Part shown: positions 22,160 through 32,111 of the stretch, one piece after another
Layout: each line of letters begins with the position of its first letter
How positions within the stretch are numbered: the stretch's first letter is position 1
The notes under the pieces: generated by a model
What the model saw: the letters and a program-made list of their open reading frames with translations, nothing else
Database searches by the model: none
What the model was told of the DNA's origin: nothing
Position numbers and translations under genes: made by a program
Source: Cliona cf. orientalis
Taxonomy: Eukaryota; Porifera; Demospongiae; Clionaida; Clionaidae
Assembly: GCA_963930775.1 (NCBI GenBank)
Contig: OZ005697.1
Coordinates: 7,090,292-7,154,291, forward strand
Reading direction: 5' to 3'
DNA: 64,000 bases

Positions 22160-24004
22160 TCAGCTAGAAGAGTTACTGTGAGAATAACTGTCTGTCATTG
22201 CTTGATCTATGTAGCGATCATAAATCTCTTCCACATCGTATTGACGAAACATTCCCTCATCCCTTGTCCTGTACTTGTACCTCTTGGCTGCTAATGAGAA
22301 CAAAATCAAACCGATCAATCCAATCACACTTGTCAACACAAGGTAGACAAACCCACAGTTAGTCACTGGAGGGTGCTCTATCATTTCTTTACTGGCCCAC
22401 GGCTGATTCAGGGACAAGGGAATGATGACAAGGGAATTAAGGAAATGAAAGAGACCTCTGATGGCAAAGAAGACTCCAACAAGAAGTCCTTTCATGGACT
22501 GAGGGCTCTGAGCTGAGATGAACTCCAAGGTTGTGGCAATGACCAGCATGGGACCAAGTCCAAGAAGAAGAGTTGGTGGGATAAGAACCTCCCAGTGCAT
22601 GTTGAGAGATGGATAAGTTAGAGATCCATTGCTTGATATGGTTGCTTGGAATATACACTGAGTATGATTGACAAAACTTTTCCTGTTCAGTACATGGCCC
22701 ATAACATCAGTGATAAGTAAACTCACAACTCCTAATAAACAGAGCAAAATCCCAATACGCAATCGTACGAAAAAGTTTGGTAATTTTCTTTGAAGACGAC
22801 AGAAAATGATCCATATGTAAGCAGGAAAGAGAATCACTGTTGATATTACAGTCATCGCTGTTCCACTTTCGAACATTAGCTCCCAAACAAATTTATTTGT
22901 GCAGTACTCTTTGTGATATGTATACTGGTGGAGTAAATGCACTCCAAATAATGGAAAAATGAGATAGGAAGCCGTTACTTCTAAAACAAACACAGGTCCA
23001 AGTGCAAAAAGAATGAGAAGTATCCTTAAGAATGTCTTTACATTTTCTACTTGCTCTGTAGTGAACGGTCCTCCAAATCTCTCCTTGGCAAAGTCCAACC
23101 TAGATGGAATATAATTTTCAGAGAAAGTGAAGGCACTGCGTTGGAGAGGATGCTTGTGGCTTTTTGCGAACTTCAGAATTCCATAAACTATCTTGTAAGG
23201 ATTCTGGTAACCAGGTTCGATGTGGAACCATTTACGTTTCACACAACTGACTAGAAGCAACACAGCCATTGACAAGACAAACAGTATAGCAAAGGTTAAT
23301 ACTAAGCTTTTATTCAATTCAACATTATGTGAACATAGTGCAAGATAAAATATTGGTATAAATGATAGTGCTCCAGACTGGAAAGCCCATGTAGCATAGT
23401 GAATAAAGAGGCCTAGGTACTGACTTGGTGCTTCAAAGAGTTGATCTAATCCAAGTTGAATGTAGTTGGCCTGGTATCCCGCAAGGCCAATAAGGAAGGC
23501 AAATAATATAAGAAATGCAATTAAGGCAACTGTAATCAATATTCCCTTGTTATGTTTATCAATGTGGGAAAGTGCATTTATAGCATTCCCCAAAGTTATT
23601 CCAATTAGCAGAATAATAAGACAAATGAGAAGAATGACCAAGCTAATGATAGTTATCTTCAGTCGTCCACAGCACGCATCAGCAAGAAACCCGCTCAGAG
23701 GATAGAACATCATGACTAGAGCCAATATAGCATATATCAATGAATCATATACAGAGAAATTAGTACCATATTTTGACTTGTATATTTCAAGAATTACAGC
23801 CAGACCCAAGAAGACATAGTATATTCCTCCGATAATGGCTGTCCATAGCATGATGAGAATGGCCGCCTTTGATGGCAGACATAGGTGCTTTTGTGGAGGA
23901 CATGAGATGGCAGCCCTCTGCTGTGGTTGAAGTGGAGAGGAGTCCTCCTCACTTGCAGTGTTAACCAGCAGGTGAGTAGATTCAGAGGCATGAGCCATCA
24001 TCAT
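22160..24004 (-). CDS. SLC15/POT-like proton-coupled transporter, intact
   Basis: A single open frame without introns encodes about 612-625 aa. Three adjacent Met codons (24004, 24001, 23998) precede the conserved AHASES motif and are the likely start; the frame opens at 24037. About twelve hydrophobic segments are visible, with a POT signature GYQANYIQLGLDQL in the first half and SAQSPQSMKG in the second. The long hydrophilic loop between helices VI and VII contains KWFHIEPGYQNPYK and LDFAKERFGG, typical of this local family. ExxER is absent in helix I. The tail carries the dileucine signal ESTHLL. It is about as divergent from the 13284-15143 gene as any pair in the array. Substrate unknown. 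Confidence 0.85.
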   Translation of the reverse strand: MMMAHASESTHLLVNTASEEDSSPLQPQQRAAISCPPQKHLCLPSKAAILIMLWTAIIGGIYYVFLGLAVILEIYKSKYGTNFSVYDSLIYAILALVMMFYPLSGFLADACCGRLKITIISLVILLICLIILLIGITLGNAINALSHIDKHNKGILITVALIAFLILFAFLIGLAGYQANYIQLGLDQLFEAPSQYLGLFIHYATWAFQSGALSFIPIFYLALCSHNVELNKSLVLTFAILFVLSMAVLLLVSCVKRKWFHIEPGYQNPYKIVYGILKFAKSHKHPLQRSAFTFSENYIPSRLDFAKERFGGPFTTEQVENVKTFLRILLILFALGPVFVLEVTASYLIFPLFGVHLLHQYTYHKEYCTNKFVWELMFESGTAMTVISTVILFPAYIWIIFCRLQRKLPNFFVRLRIGILLCLLGVVSLLITDVMGHVLNRKSFVNHTQCIFQATISSNGSLTYPSLNMHWEVLIPPTLLLGLGPMLVIATTLEFISAQSPQSMKGLLVGVFFAIRGLFHFLNSLVIIPLSLNQPWASKEMIEHPPVTNCGFVYLVLTSVIGLIGLILFSLAAKRYKYRTRDEGMFRQYDVEEIYDRYIDQAMTDSYSHSNSSS

Positions 24005-24268
24005 TAATTTTATGTCACTGACTGTGACTAACTGCAAAAACCTTCAAGTTATCGTACTATTTTTTTTTACTATTTATGGACATGATGCATCAGGATATAC
24101 GTGATATAACAGTAACTCTATTATCTTGCTCTGTTTTTGTATCAGTTCCCCGAACATATACACTGCCATGGTATCACGTTTTTAAAGAGATTTTGCTTGT
24201 TAGTTTTAATTTAATATATACAATATTTCTATTCCATGTTTACACTCTTTCTTGCTCTGTTTTTGTTA

Positions 24269-24809
24269 CAGTAGAACTTTTGAATAACGGACACACTGGG
24301 AGAGGGCCTTTTGTCTTTTATATGGAGGTTGTACAACCCTTTATAGAAACGGAGATAATGTAAAACTATCATGACTGAGAGGTTCAATCAGGTCTGAACA
24401 ATCCGTTGGTTATAGTGAATTGGGAGATTATTAATTGTCCCCTCCTCAGAGGTTTGTAATGTACTATAATATTATGTGACCTGCTATGAGAAAAGGGACC
24501 GTTCGCAGTAGTAGACTGAGTATGAAACACGACCAATTTTATCACAACAGTGACCAACTTGCTTTCTACAAATGAAGTATAGTAAATATACTTGTATCAG
24601 GGTATTGACCCCAACATACAGCGGATACAGCTTATTATTATTCCCTACACACTATTAGGAGCTACATACGACAAATATGAATTCCAAATGGTCCCTTTTC
24701 TCAGAGCTGGTCACATATTATAGGTCTATTGCAGTTTCAATCCGTTCCGTAGTAGTTTAACTTAGTTGGTGGTCGCTCCTGGGAGGGTCCGTTATGAGTA
24801 GTTCCACTG
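24269..24809. mobile_element. pogo/mariner-like MITE (CAGTAGAAC ends)
   Basis: The left end CAGTAGAACTTTTGAATAAC and the right end (inverted CAGTGGAACTACTCATAAC) form imperfect terminal repeats containing AATAACGGAC, a form common in Tigger/pogo-type MITEs. The element is interrupted by another MITE at 24473-24717. No transposase remains. Confidence 0.55.
24473..24717. mobile_element. TATGTGACCTGCT-family MITE
   Basis: The left end TATGTGACCTGCTATGAGAA and the right end, inverted TATGTGACCAGCTCTGAGAA, flank 245 bp of AT-rich sequence. The same family occurs at 28867-29293. It is nested inside the pogo-like MITE. Confidence 0.7.
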
Positions 24810-25466
24810 TTTTATTACTTTCAGTTATATCCCCAACCAATAATTCATGTTAATATTAAAGTTCATTTCTATCGATCCTTTGTTTACACTTGGGGCCCAA
24901 ATATCGCATTGGAGGATTCAACGTTAATCGGAGAGGATGCCTTTGCCTTTTGGAAAGGTTTTGATATTATGATCCTTTTAATACTGTCCACACTCAATCA
25001 TATATTAATATTATTAATGATAATGAGCTATAGAATGCCGTGCACTACAGGCTGATTCAGATCGTAATCATGGATCAATCGCGTGGTGCCTGCATGGTAC
25101 AGCTTGCCAGGTACATGCATGTAGATCGTAGGGAGTGGGGTTGGCTTGTGGTCGCATAGTGCATGCACATATGCATGCATGCACAAACAACACCCACCCC
25201 CTCCCCCTCCCTTCACAATATCAAATCTAGATTCTATAGTAACTCATAACAAGATCATTGGGTAAACTTAGCTAGTTCTTCTCATCTGTTTTCATTATTG
25301 TAATACTAAATATTATTGTGATTCTTCTGTGGATATTAGCTGTCAATAAAAATGTAGTTGACCATAATAATTAGCATCCTTTGTGATACTTAAGGGGATA
25401 ATAAGAATTAAATATGAAGTGATCATTTGAAGTGTGATGCAATCTGGGGATAATTACTCCGCTATG
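24810..25466. other. duplicated 5' flank of the intact transporter
   Basis: Similar to 15490-15960 upstream of the other intact transporter, including GGGGCCCAAA, GATCGTAGGGAGTGGGGTT and the run of CCACCCCCTCCCCCTCCC. No gene; possible promoter-distal region. Confidence 0.5.
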
Positions 25467-25715
25467 CTAGCTAGGTGCTGGAGTGATCTTCTTCATGGAC
25501 AATCTCTTAAAAATTAGCACTGGTGGTCTTCGTTTCTGAATCTGTTTGCCGAGTGCTGATGATCCCATTGTTGCCCTTCGAGTGCGGCTTTTAGGATGAC
25601 TTGGGTAATTAGAATACTCATCTAATTTTTCAGTCAGTTTTCGTGACATGTACTAACATGAATCCAACAGCAACTTGTACTGGGGCTTCTCCTTATCTGG
25701 CTCTACAAGTGGACA
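25467..25715 (-). pseudogene. orphan exon, unrecognised
   Basis: An open minus-strand frame of 60 codons (LTEKLDEYSNYP, SRTRRATMGSSALGKQIQKRR) is preceded by a coding-like DKEKPQYKLLLD stretch that ends in a stop. It is basic and not recognised as a known domain. A more broken copy lies at 15990-16215. A third, weakly similar exon may be 27155-27424. No surrounding exons were found. Confidence 0.4.
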
Positions 25716-26500
25716 GCAAAAATTTTGTTGAGCAGGCTTCACTTGCTATGAATAAAACTATACTGCACTAGCTATATTAACAGTTTTGGGGTGGGATCTA
25801 CAATTCCATCCACCTCTCAATTAATAATCTCAACCAAATTTAGATGAGGTTATGTATACCGAATGAATAATTATAATTATTTGAAAAGAACAGGGAGTAT
25901 ATACATGTATCATGCAGCAGCGGGCAAGACTAACCACACGCACCCTCATGCAGCTTCAAGACTTGTGCTATTATTCATTGTTGTCTTGATTGTCATTTTC
26001 AAACCTTCAAATTACGAGTGTACAATACTGTCCCTGTGTTATTTTTCTGAACTAAGCAGTGTTTTTTGTGATCCTTATGTTTTTATACAAATCAATGCTG
26101 ACAACATAATGATTCAGCTTAAGCTTATCATCCAGTTGCATTGCTGTGGCCATTCTTAATCGCCCCTTTTCTATATGACCGGCCTTGTTCTTTAATGGAT
26201 CTCTTCAAGGGTATTGTCATTTTATATGAAAAACTTGATCACATCCCCAGTAGCTGCAAACGGTTCCTCATAGATTACGTCATAATATATTATACACTTT
26301 GTTAACATAATATTAATATAATAATATTATATTTTTCTTTGTATAATAATTACATGTTTTTTTTGTCAGGATCATATTAATATCAGCATAATAATATTAT
26401 TTTGTGCTGTTCATGATTCCTTGCATTGTATGCACAAACTATAAAATAACCACAGAAAAGTAAATCACTACTGGGAATGTAAATATAATTCAGTGGATGT
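25716..26500. other. intergenic, no gene seen
   Basis: AT-rich. 25790-25960 resembles 17330-17520 near the broken transporter copy. A 98-codon plus-strand frame at 25863-26159 has no domain and no support. Confidence 0.4.
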
Positions 26501-26960
26501 TTTTGAGCAGGGGGGCTGAAAGTAAGCAGGTGAAGACTCGCTTTACGCGCGCGTAGCGTGCGAAAGCTAGTGGGGTCTGGGGGCATGCTCCCCCAGGAAA
26601 ATTTTGGAGTTTTAGACCTTCTGAGAGCTTTTCTAGTGCATTTTCGAGGACATTCTGCACTCTTAGCTTGTCACATGTGAACACAGATCAGTAGTGACTA
26701 CTGATCTGTGTTCACGTGTGACAATTATTGATATCTATAGCACACCGTGGGGCTAAGATACACCACAATCATGAATAACTCAACCCTGATTGTGGCAACA
26801 GATGAAAAAGAAAAGTGCAAACCTCAGAGGGTGAGCCCCACCCCCTGGCTTGTACAGCAGTCTAAAAATCAGAGGGGCTCTGCCCCCCCCCCCCCCCCCC
26901 CCCCAATCTTATGACTGGGGGGGCAATAGCCCCCCAGCCCCCCTGGTTCTTACGCCAGTG
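26500..26960. repeat. decayed repeat with GC-rich ends and a perfect hairpin
   Basis: GGGGGCTGAAAG, GGGGCATGCTCCCCC and a 22-bp poly-C followed by GGGGGGGCAATAGCCCCCC give a low-complexity patch. It ends near TTACGCCAGTG, the inverse of a CACTGGCGTAA terminus reminiscent of hAT ends. Terminal structure cannot be resolved. Confidence 0.35.
26668..26724. repeat. 57-bp near-perfect palindrome
   Basis: Arms 26668-26695 (starts TTGTCACATGTGAACACAGA) and 26697-26724 are complementary over 28 bp with one mismatch, separated by a single G. Transcribed RNA would form a long hairpin with almost no loop. Confidence 0.9.
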
Positions 26961-27154
26961 TAATTGTCTATAATTATTATTGTGTTTTTTATGAAGAAAC
27001 GACCATGCATGGTCTTGCAGAAGCGGACTCGATTGACTCCATTCCTTATTGAATGGAATGTGAAGAGAATGGTGAAGAGAGTACTTAGTCTACTCAATGC
27101 TACAAACAAATGGTGTTTGGTAACAAGCTCATCAGCTATTATGGTGTACTGCAG

Positions 27155-27424
27155 TTACTCAGCAATGCTAGCAATTTGAACCATCTTTTTCGTTGATGGC
27201 CATTTCCTTGTGCTGGTGGGCCATTTCCTTGTGCTGGTACCGGTGTACATTGAGTGCTTTCGCTTTGGTGTTGTAGTCTTAAAGGGCACCATTGTGGTTA
27301 TCCTTCGAAGTTTCCTGGCCTGAGGTTGCAGTGGCTGGGGATTATTGAGCTCTTCCAGTTTCTCTGCTACATCTCTTAACATGTACAGAGTGATTTGTAC
27401 TGTGGTGTCCCCTCTACTGAATCT
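27155..27424 (-). CDS. isolated terminal exon, unrecognised basic protein
   Basis: After an acceptor-like TAGATTCAG near 27425, about 88 codons are open to a TAA at 27157-27155. The product starts with a leucine-rich helix (LYMLRDVAEKLEELNN) and becomes very basic (PQARKLRRITTM, TTPKRKHS). A 21-bp tandem duplication gives TSTRKWPTSTRKWP. It may be related to the orphan exon at 25467. No other exon is convincingly linked, so it may be a gene remnant. Confidence 0.35.
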   Translation of the reverse strand, partial: RFSRGDTTVQITLYMLRDVAEKLEELNNPQPLQPQARKLRRITTMVPFKTTTPKRKHSMYTGTSTRKWPTSTRKWPSTKKMVQIASIAE

Positions 27425-27605
27425 ATAGAAGGGTAGTATTAATATTGATAACATAATAATATTATTAAGTTCTCAGATTGACAGTATTATCAGTGAATTG
27501 TATTATTTTGGGGAGCTTGGCATGACACTAATTAGTAGCAATAGGGTTTTCCAATAATTAAGGTAGCTACAATTTACACTCAGAGAGAAGCAGGACATAA
27601 TTATA

Positions 27606-28286
27606 CAGTGTAGTCCACTTAATTCGAATTTATAAATCCACCCAAATAATTTGAATTAAAGGAAAATTTGAATTAGCTATAGCAATATCCACTTTAAGTC
27701 TGGAAATTTTCGTTGTAAAAATATTTTCATAGTCGATGGCGGCTACGAAAATTAATCTTACGAAAATTAGCATGCACTATTAACGCTAGTGCAGAAAGGG
27801 GTCGTTCCTACGAAAATTTTTTACACGAAAATTTATCACACGAAAGTTTCTTTACACGAAAATTTCCAGATCTACGGTAATTCGAATTTTGCTCATATGC
27901 ATTAAAGGGATAAAAGCTACCACACATAATAATATTTCTTTACGTATTCAGATGCAACAACCTTTTTCTTCTTCTCTGGAGGTAGACTGTTCACTCTATC
28001 TACTATTTCTAGCTTTAATTAAGTTAACAGTTTAGAGCCTGATACTGCTAGATATAGCTACTTCTGGCTATAGTGCTAGTGCAGCTGCACTCAGCTGCAG
28101 CCATGTGGTGCCCACGTGATCTATGTTCCGTATACTATAATATTATGTACACTAGACCTTGTGCTTATTCTAATTAAGCGAAGTGACATTTCGAATTTAT
28201 GTATTAGCTCTATGTGGGGAATTGGAAAGACTTCGAATTAGAAGAAAATTTGTGGTATGCAGATTCAAATTAGGTGGACTACACTG
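27606..28286. mobile_element. CAGTGTAGTCCAC-family element, TA target
   Basis: CAGTGTAGTCCACTTAATTCG at the left and the inverse CAGTGTAGTCCACCTAATT at the right, with TA on both sides (27604-27605 and 28287-28288), point to a mariner/Tigger-type MITE. It is interrupted by another element at about 27691-27879. ATTCGAATT words recur inside. Confidence 0.65.
27691..27879. mobile_element. GGAAATTTTCG-type MITE nested in another MITE
   Basis: The right end ACGAAAATTTCCAGATCTAC and the left CTGGAAATTTTCG are inverse. Several further ACGAAAATT words fill the interior. The left outermost bases are decayed, so the left boundary is approximate. It is related by sequence style to the GTATAGCGGGAAATTTTCG family. 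Confidence 0.5.
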
Positions 28287-28866
28287 TACTCCCCTACCGG
28301 CAAACTCAGATCGCGCATTTTTAAATTAGTTTAAATGTACTCCTAGGTCAATTAGCTGACATCCTTCATCTATGACATCTGTGATGGAGAGAGTCTCATC
28401 AGATGTGCATCACTAATTATCAATATTATTTTTACTGAATGGTATTTACCTTCTTCTTGGCAGGTATACATCAACATTGGCAATAGGGGATAGCAGTCTG
28501 AATTGATTATATATATATTTGTTGGTTATCAGCAGGATGGAAAAAGTACAATGATACTTTGTCTATACAGGTGATCGAAATTCATATCAAATTCCAATAG
28601 CTGTAGCTCTTTCAAGGACTTGTATACCTCCAAAATTTATTGTGAAGAAAGAGGCTGCTATAATTTATTCCATCATAGCGTAGCTGGTATCCTTGAAGTA
28701 AATTCAGGGGTGCTAAGCATTGATACCCTAAAAGTATGACAGGAAGTTCAGAAGCTTTGATCACTTTACCACTCCACCAGATCAAAGGTGTATAATAATA
28801 ATATGGTCCGGCTTATTCCATTGAGCAGCCATAAGCTGTGTACTAATATTGCTGCCATGTCTATAA
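28287..28866. other. intergenic, weak exon-like traces
   Basis: Two short minus-strand stretches look coding-like: about 28333-28390 (GCQLIDLGVHLN then stop) and about 28570-28640 (LKELQLLEF). Splice phases do not link them to each other or to 27155-27424, so they are not annotated as exons. Confidence 0.25.
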
Positions 28867-29293
28867 TATGTGACCTGCTCTGAGAAAAGGGACCACTTGG
28901 GATAAAATTGCATTTTACAATAATAGCTAAAATGTGGGGAAAATAAATATTTATCATTTTTCTGTATTTTAGTCTACCAGAAATGTAGAATTTTAGTTTC
29001 ATATTGATATGCTATGTTTATGTAGTTGCTGTAAACTATCGTAATGCTTGGGTGCAAACAATTGCTCGGACACATACAACTTAATACAAAATTTGATTAA
29101 ATATGTGTATTTTCCGAAAAACGAATATATCTACCTGCGTGTATAAAAATGGTCATAATTCCACTTATGATCGATATTTTTTCATGAAACTTGCACCATT
29201 GGATTCAGCACACACAAAGCTATCAATCCATGCTAAAAATTCAATTTTTATGAAATATCCCAAGTGGTCCCTTTTCTCAAAGCAGGTCACATA
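28867..29293. mobile_element. TATGTGACCTGCT-family MITE
   Basis: Terminal inverted repeats of about 38 bp begin TATGTGACCTGCTCTGAGAA and differ at one base between the ends. The interior is AT-rich and includes a 79-codon open frame without known features. The same termini bound 24473-24717. Confidence 0.8.
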
Positions 29294-29698
29294 TACAGAA
29301 TCTGATACAGCATGCATGAAGTCTACTCACACAATCAATTAATCAATGTCATTACATTTATAAACCATTCACAGTTGACAATATTCGTAATAATTATATG
29401 AACAGTAAATTTCAAGCTTAACAAACACAGCATTAATTTTGTCATAGCAATAACTTAAGACTATATATACTGTGGAACCTTTTTGCTGATTCAGTAATCA
29501 GGTCTGTTTTTATTTTTGGTAGCTATAACTCAGCTTTCCTCTTATCTATTCCTCACTTTTGAACTCCATGTCAATTACATTTCATATGATGATAATCCAC
29601 TAAATAAAAACCATTAACGTGAACTAAAAATGGTGCCACAACCTAATAATAATTACTATTGAGAGTTATTTGAGCTATAATCATAAATATCCATGCTA
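29294..29698. other. intergenic, no gene seen
   Basis: AT-rich spacer downstream of a broken transporter copy. Nothing recognised. Confidence 0.45.
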
Positions 29699-31538
29699 TT
29701 AATTATTTGTTAATTGATTCCGAGTAATGTATCTATCAAATATTTCCTCTCTATCGTGTTGACGAAACATTCCCTCATCTCTTGTCCTGTACTTGTACCT
29801 ATTGGCTGCCAATGAGAACAGAATCAAACCGATGAATCCAGTCACACTTGTCAACGCAAGATAGATAAACCCACAATTGGTCACTGGAGGGTGCTCTATC
29901 ATTTCCCTACTGGCCCACGGCTGCTTCTGGGACAAGGGAATGATGACAATGGAATTGAGGAACTGAAAGAGACCTCTGATGGCAAAGAAGACTCCAACAA
30001 GAAGACCTTTCATGGACTGAGGACTCTGAGCTGAAATGAACTCCAAGGTTGTGGCAATGACCAGCATGGGTCCAAGTCCAAGAAGAAGAGTTGGTGGGAT
30101 TAGAACTCCCCAGTGCATATTATAGAGAGATGGATAAGTGAAGGACCCATTTTGGGATATTGTTGCTTGAAATACACACAGGCTATATATGATCGGAAAA
30201 ACTATTTCTGTTCAATACATGTCCCATAACATCTGTGATTAGTAAACTCACAACACCCAAGAGACAGAGTGTGATTCCAATGCCCAATCGCACAAACAGC
30301 TTTGGTACTTTCTTAAGAAGATAAAATATGATCCATATGTAAGCGGGAAAGAAAATCACTATGGAAACTAGATTCATCGTTGCTCCACTCCCCATCATAA
30401 ACTTCCAGCCAAATTTCTTCGTACAGTATTCTTTATAGTCTTTGTGATGATTGTATGGAGGTTGTAAATGCAATCCAAAAAGTGGAAAAATAAAGTAAGA
30501 TGCTGGTACCTCCAAAGCAAATGAAGGTCCAATTGCAAACAAGATCACTAGCATCCGAAGAAATGTCTTGACATTTTCCACTTGCTCTGTTGAGAATGGT
30601 CCTCCAAATCTCTCCTTGGCAAAGTCCAGCCTGGATGGAATATGGTTATCATTATGAGTGAAGGCACTGCGTCGGAGAGGGTGTTTGTGGTTTTTTGCAA
30701 AATTTATTATATTGTATACCCTCTTGTAAGGATTCTGACGTCCAGGCTCAATATGAAACCACTTACGCTTCAAACAGCCAACCAGGAGTAGTACAATCAT
30801 CTATATATTGAATAAAACAATTGCTGCTAATGCAACTATCTTACGGCTTGATCGATGATGTGAGCATTGCATGAAGAAAAAAGTGAACATTAATGATAGT
30901 AATCCTGATTGAAAGGCCCATATAGCATAATGAATGAAGAGAACGAGATAACGACTTGGTGCTTCAAAGAGTTGGTCTAATCCAAGTTGAATAAAATTTG
31001 CCTGATAGCCTGCCAGGCCAATAATGAAAGCAAATAGCGACAGAAAAGCTAAAATGACATAGGACACAGATGGCACTTTGTTATACCTCAGAGCATGATC
31101 AATATCAGCTGTGACTATTTCCCCTATTGTCATGCCAATGAATAAGATAGCGAGACAAAGGAAAAGAACAATTAAGCTGATCACAACTGTTTTGAATCGT
31201 CCACAGCAGACATCAGCAATAAATCCACTCAGAGGATAGAACATCGTGATGAATGCTAATATGGCGTATGGAAGGGGCTCATAATATTATATTGAGATAC
31301 GGGAATTAATTCGTGATCTGTCAATTTCTTCCATGGCAGCATAACCCACTAAGATGTTGTACATGGCTCCAACAATGGCTGTCCATAGCAGGATGAGAAT
31401 GGCCGCCTTTGATGGCAGACAGAGGTGCTTTGGTGGAGGACATGAGATGGCAGCCCTCTGCTGTGGTTGAAGTGGAGAGGAGTCCTCCTCACTTGCAGTG
31501 TTAACCAGCAGACGACTATAGATTCAGAGGTATGAACC
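29699..31538 (-). pseudogene. SLC15/POT-like transporter with several lesions
   Basis: The whole family length is present on the minus strand but broken. A 2-bp TA insertion lies near 31515. A 6-bp insertion at about 31283 brings a stop into frame after RISI. A TTG-to-TAG nonsense change lies near 30800. A 4-bp TATA insertion near 30185 shifts the frame before the last 140 residues. The GYQANFIQLGLDQL and SAQSPQSMKG signatures remain. Its upstream flank matches that of the copy at 17783-19622, its closest relative. The 3' end of the frame diverges after REEIFDRYI. Confidence 0.85.
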
Positions 31539-32111
31539 ATCATCACTTGTGACTGTGATCAACTGCAAAAACCTTCAAGTTATTGTACTATTAAATTTTC
31601 GTGTGTTGATGGACATGATACATACTATATCTTACTCTGTTTTTGTTACCAGTTCCCCAAACATGCACTGTTGTCACATAATTATAATTGTGCTTGTTAG
31701 TTTTAATTAAATATTTGTTCATACTCTGTCTTGCGCTGTTTTTATTATTAGTTTCAGTTTCATCCCCAACAATTATTAATGAATGCACAGGTGTGCAGAA
31801 CTCTCACCACTGCATGTATGTGAATCCATGGGCAATTAATCTTCAAATCACGGTCAAACTTGTTGCAAATGCATGCAGTCAAAACATATTATTTGACAAT
31901 GTATTTCAGTTGGGTAATTTTGTCAGTTTTGGACTTCCATAGCTAGCCATGGATTTATTGCATTTTTGCTTACACGTATTTACTTCTAGCTAATAGATGT
32001 ATAATGCTCGATACATTGCTGGCGGTATGTCTATAGACTTGTCAGTTCAACCACAAGAATTTATAATCACAACTAAAGCCTATAGCTATCTGCTGACAAT
32101 GCAATAATAAA
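31539..32111. other. duplicated 5' flank plus MITE remnant
   Basis: 31555-31940 matches 19625-20035. 31940-32110 is a GGGGCTTGTCC-family fragment. The transporter-type sequence stops here, and DNA homologous to the 53.4-kb region begins at 32112. Confidence 0.5.

Noticed and set aside
28560-28640. Leucine-rich repeat-like peptide on the minus strand
   Set aside because: One short stretch without flanking splice sites in phase; probably chance.
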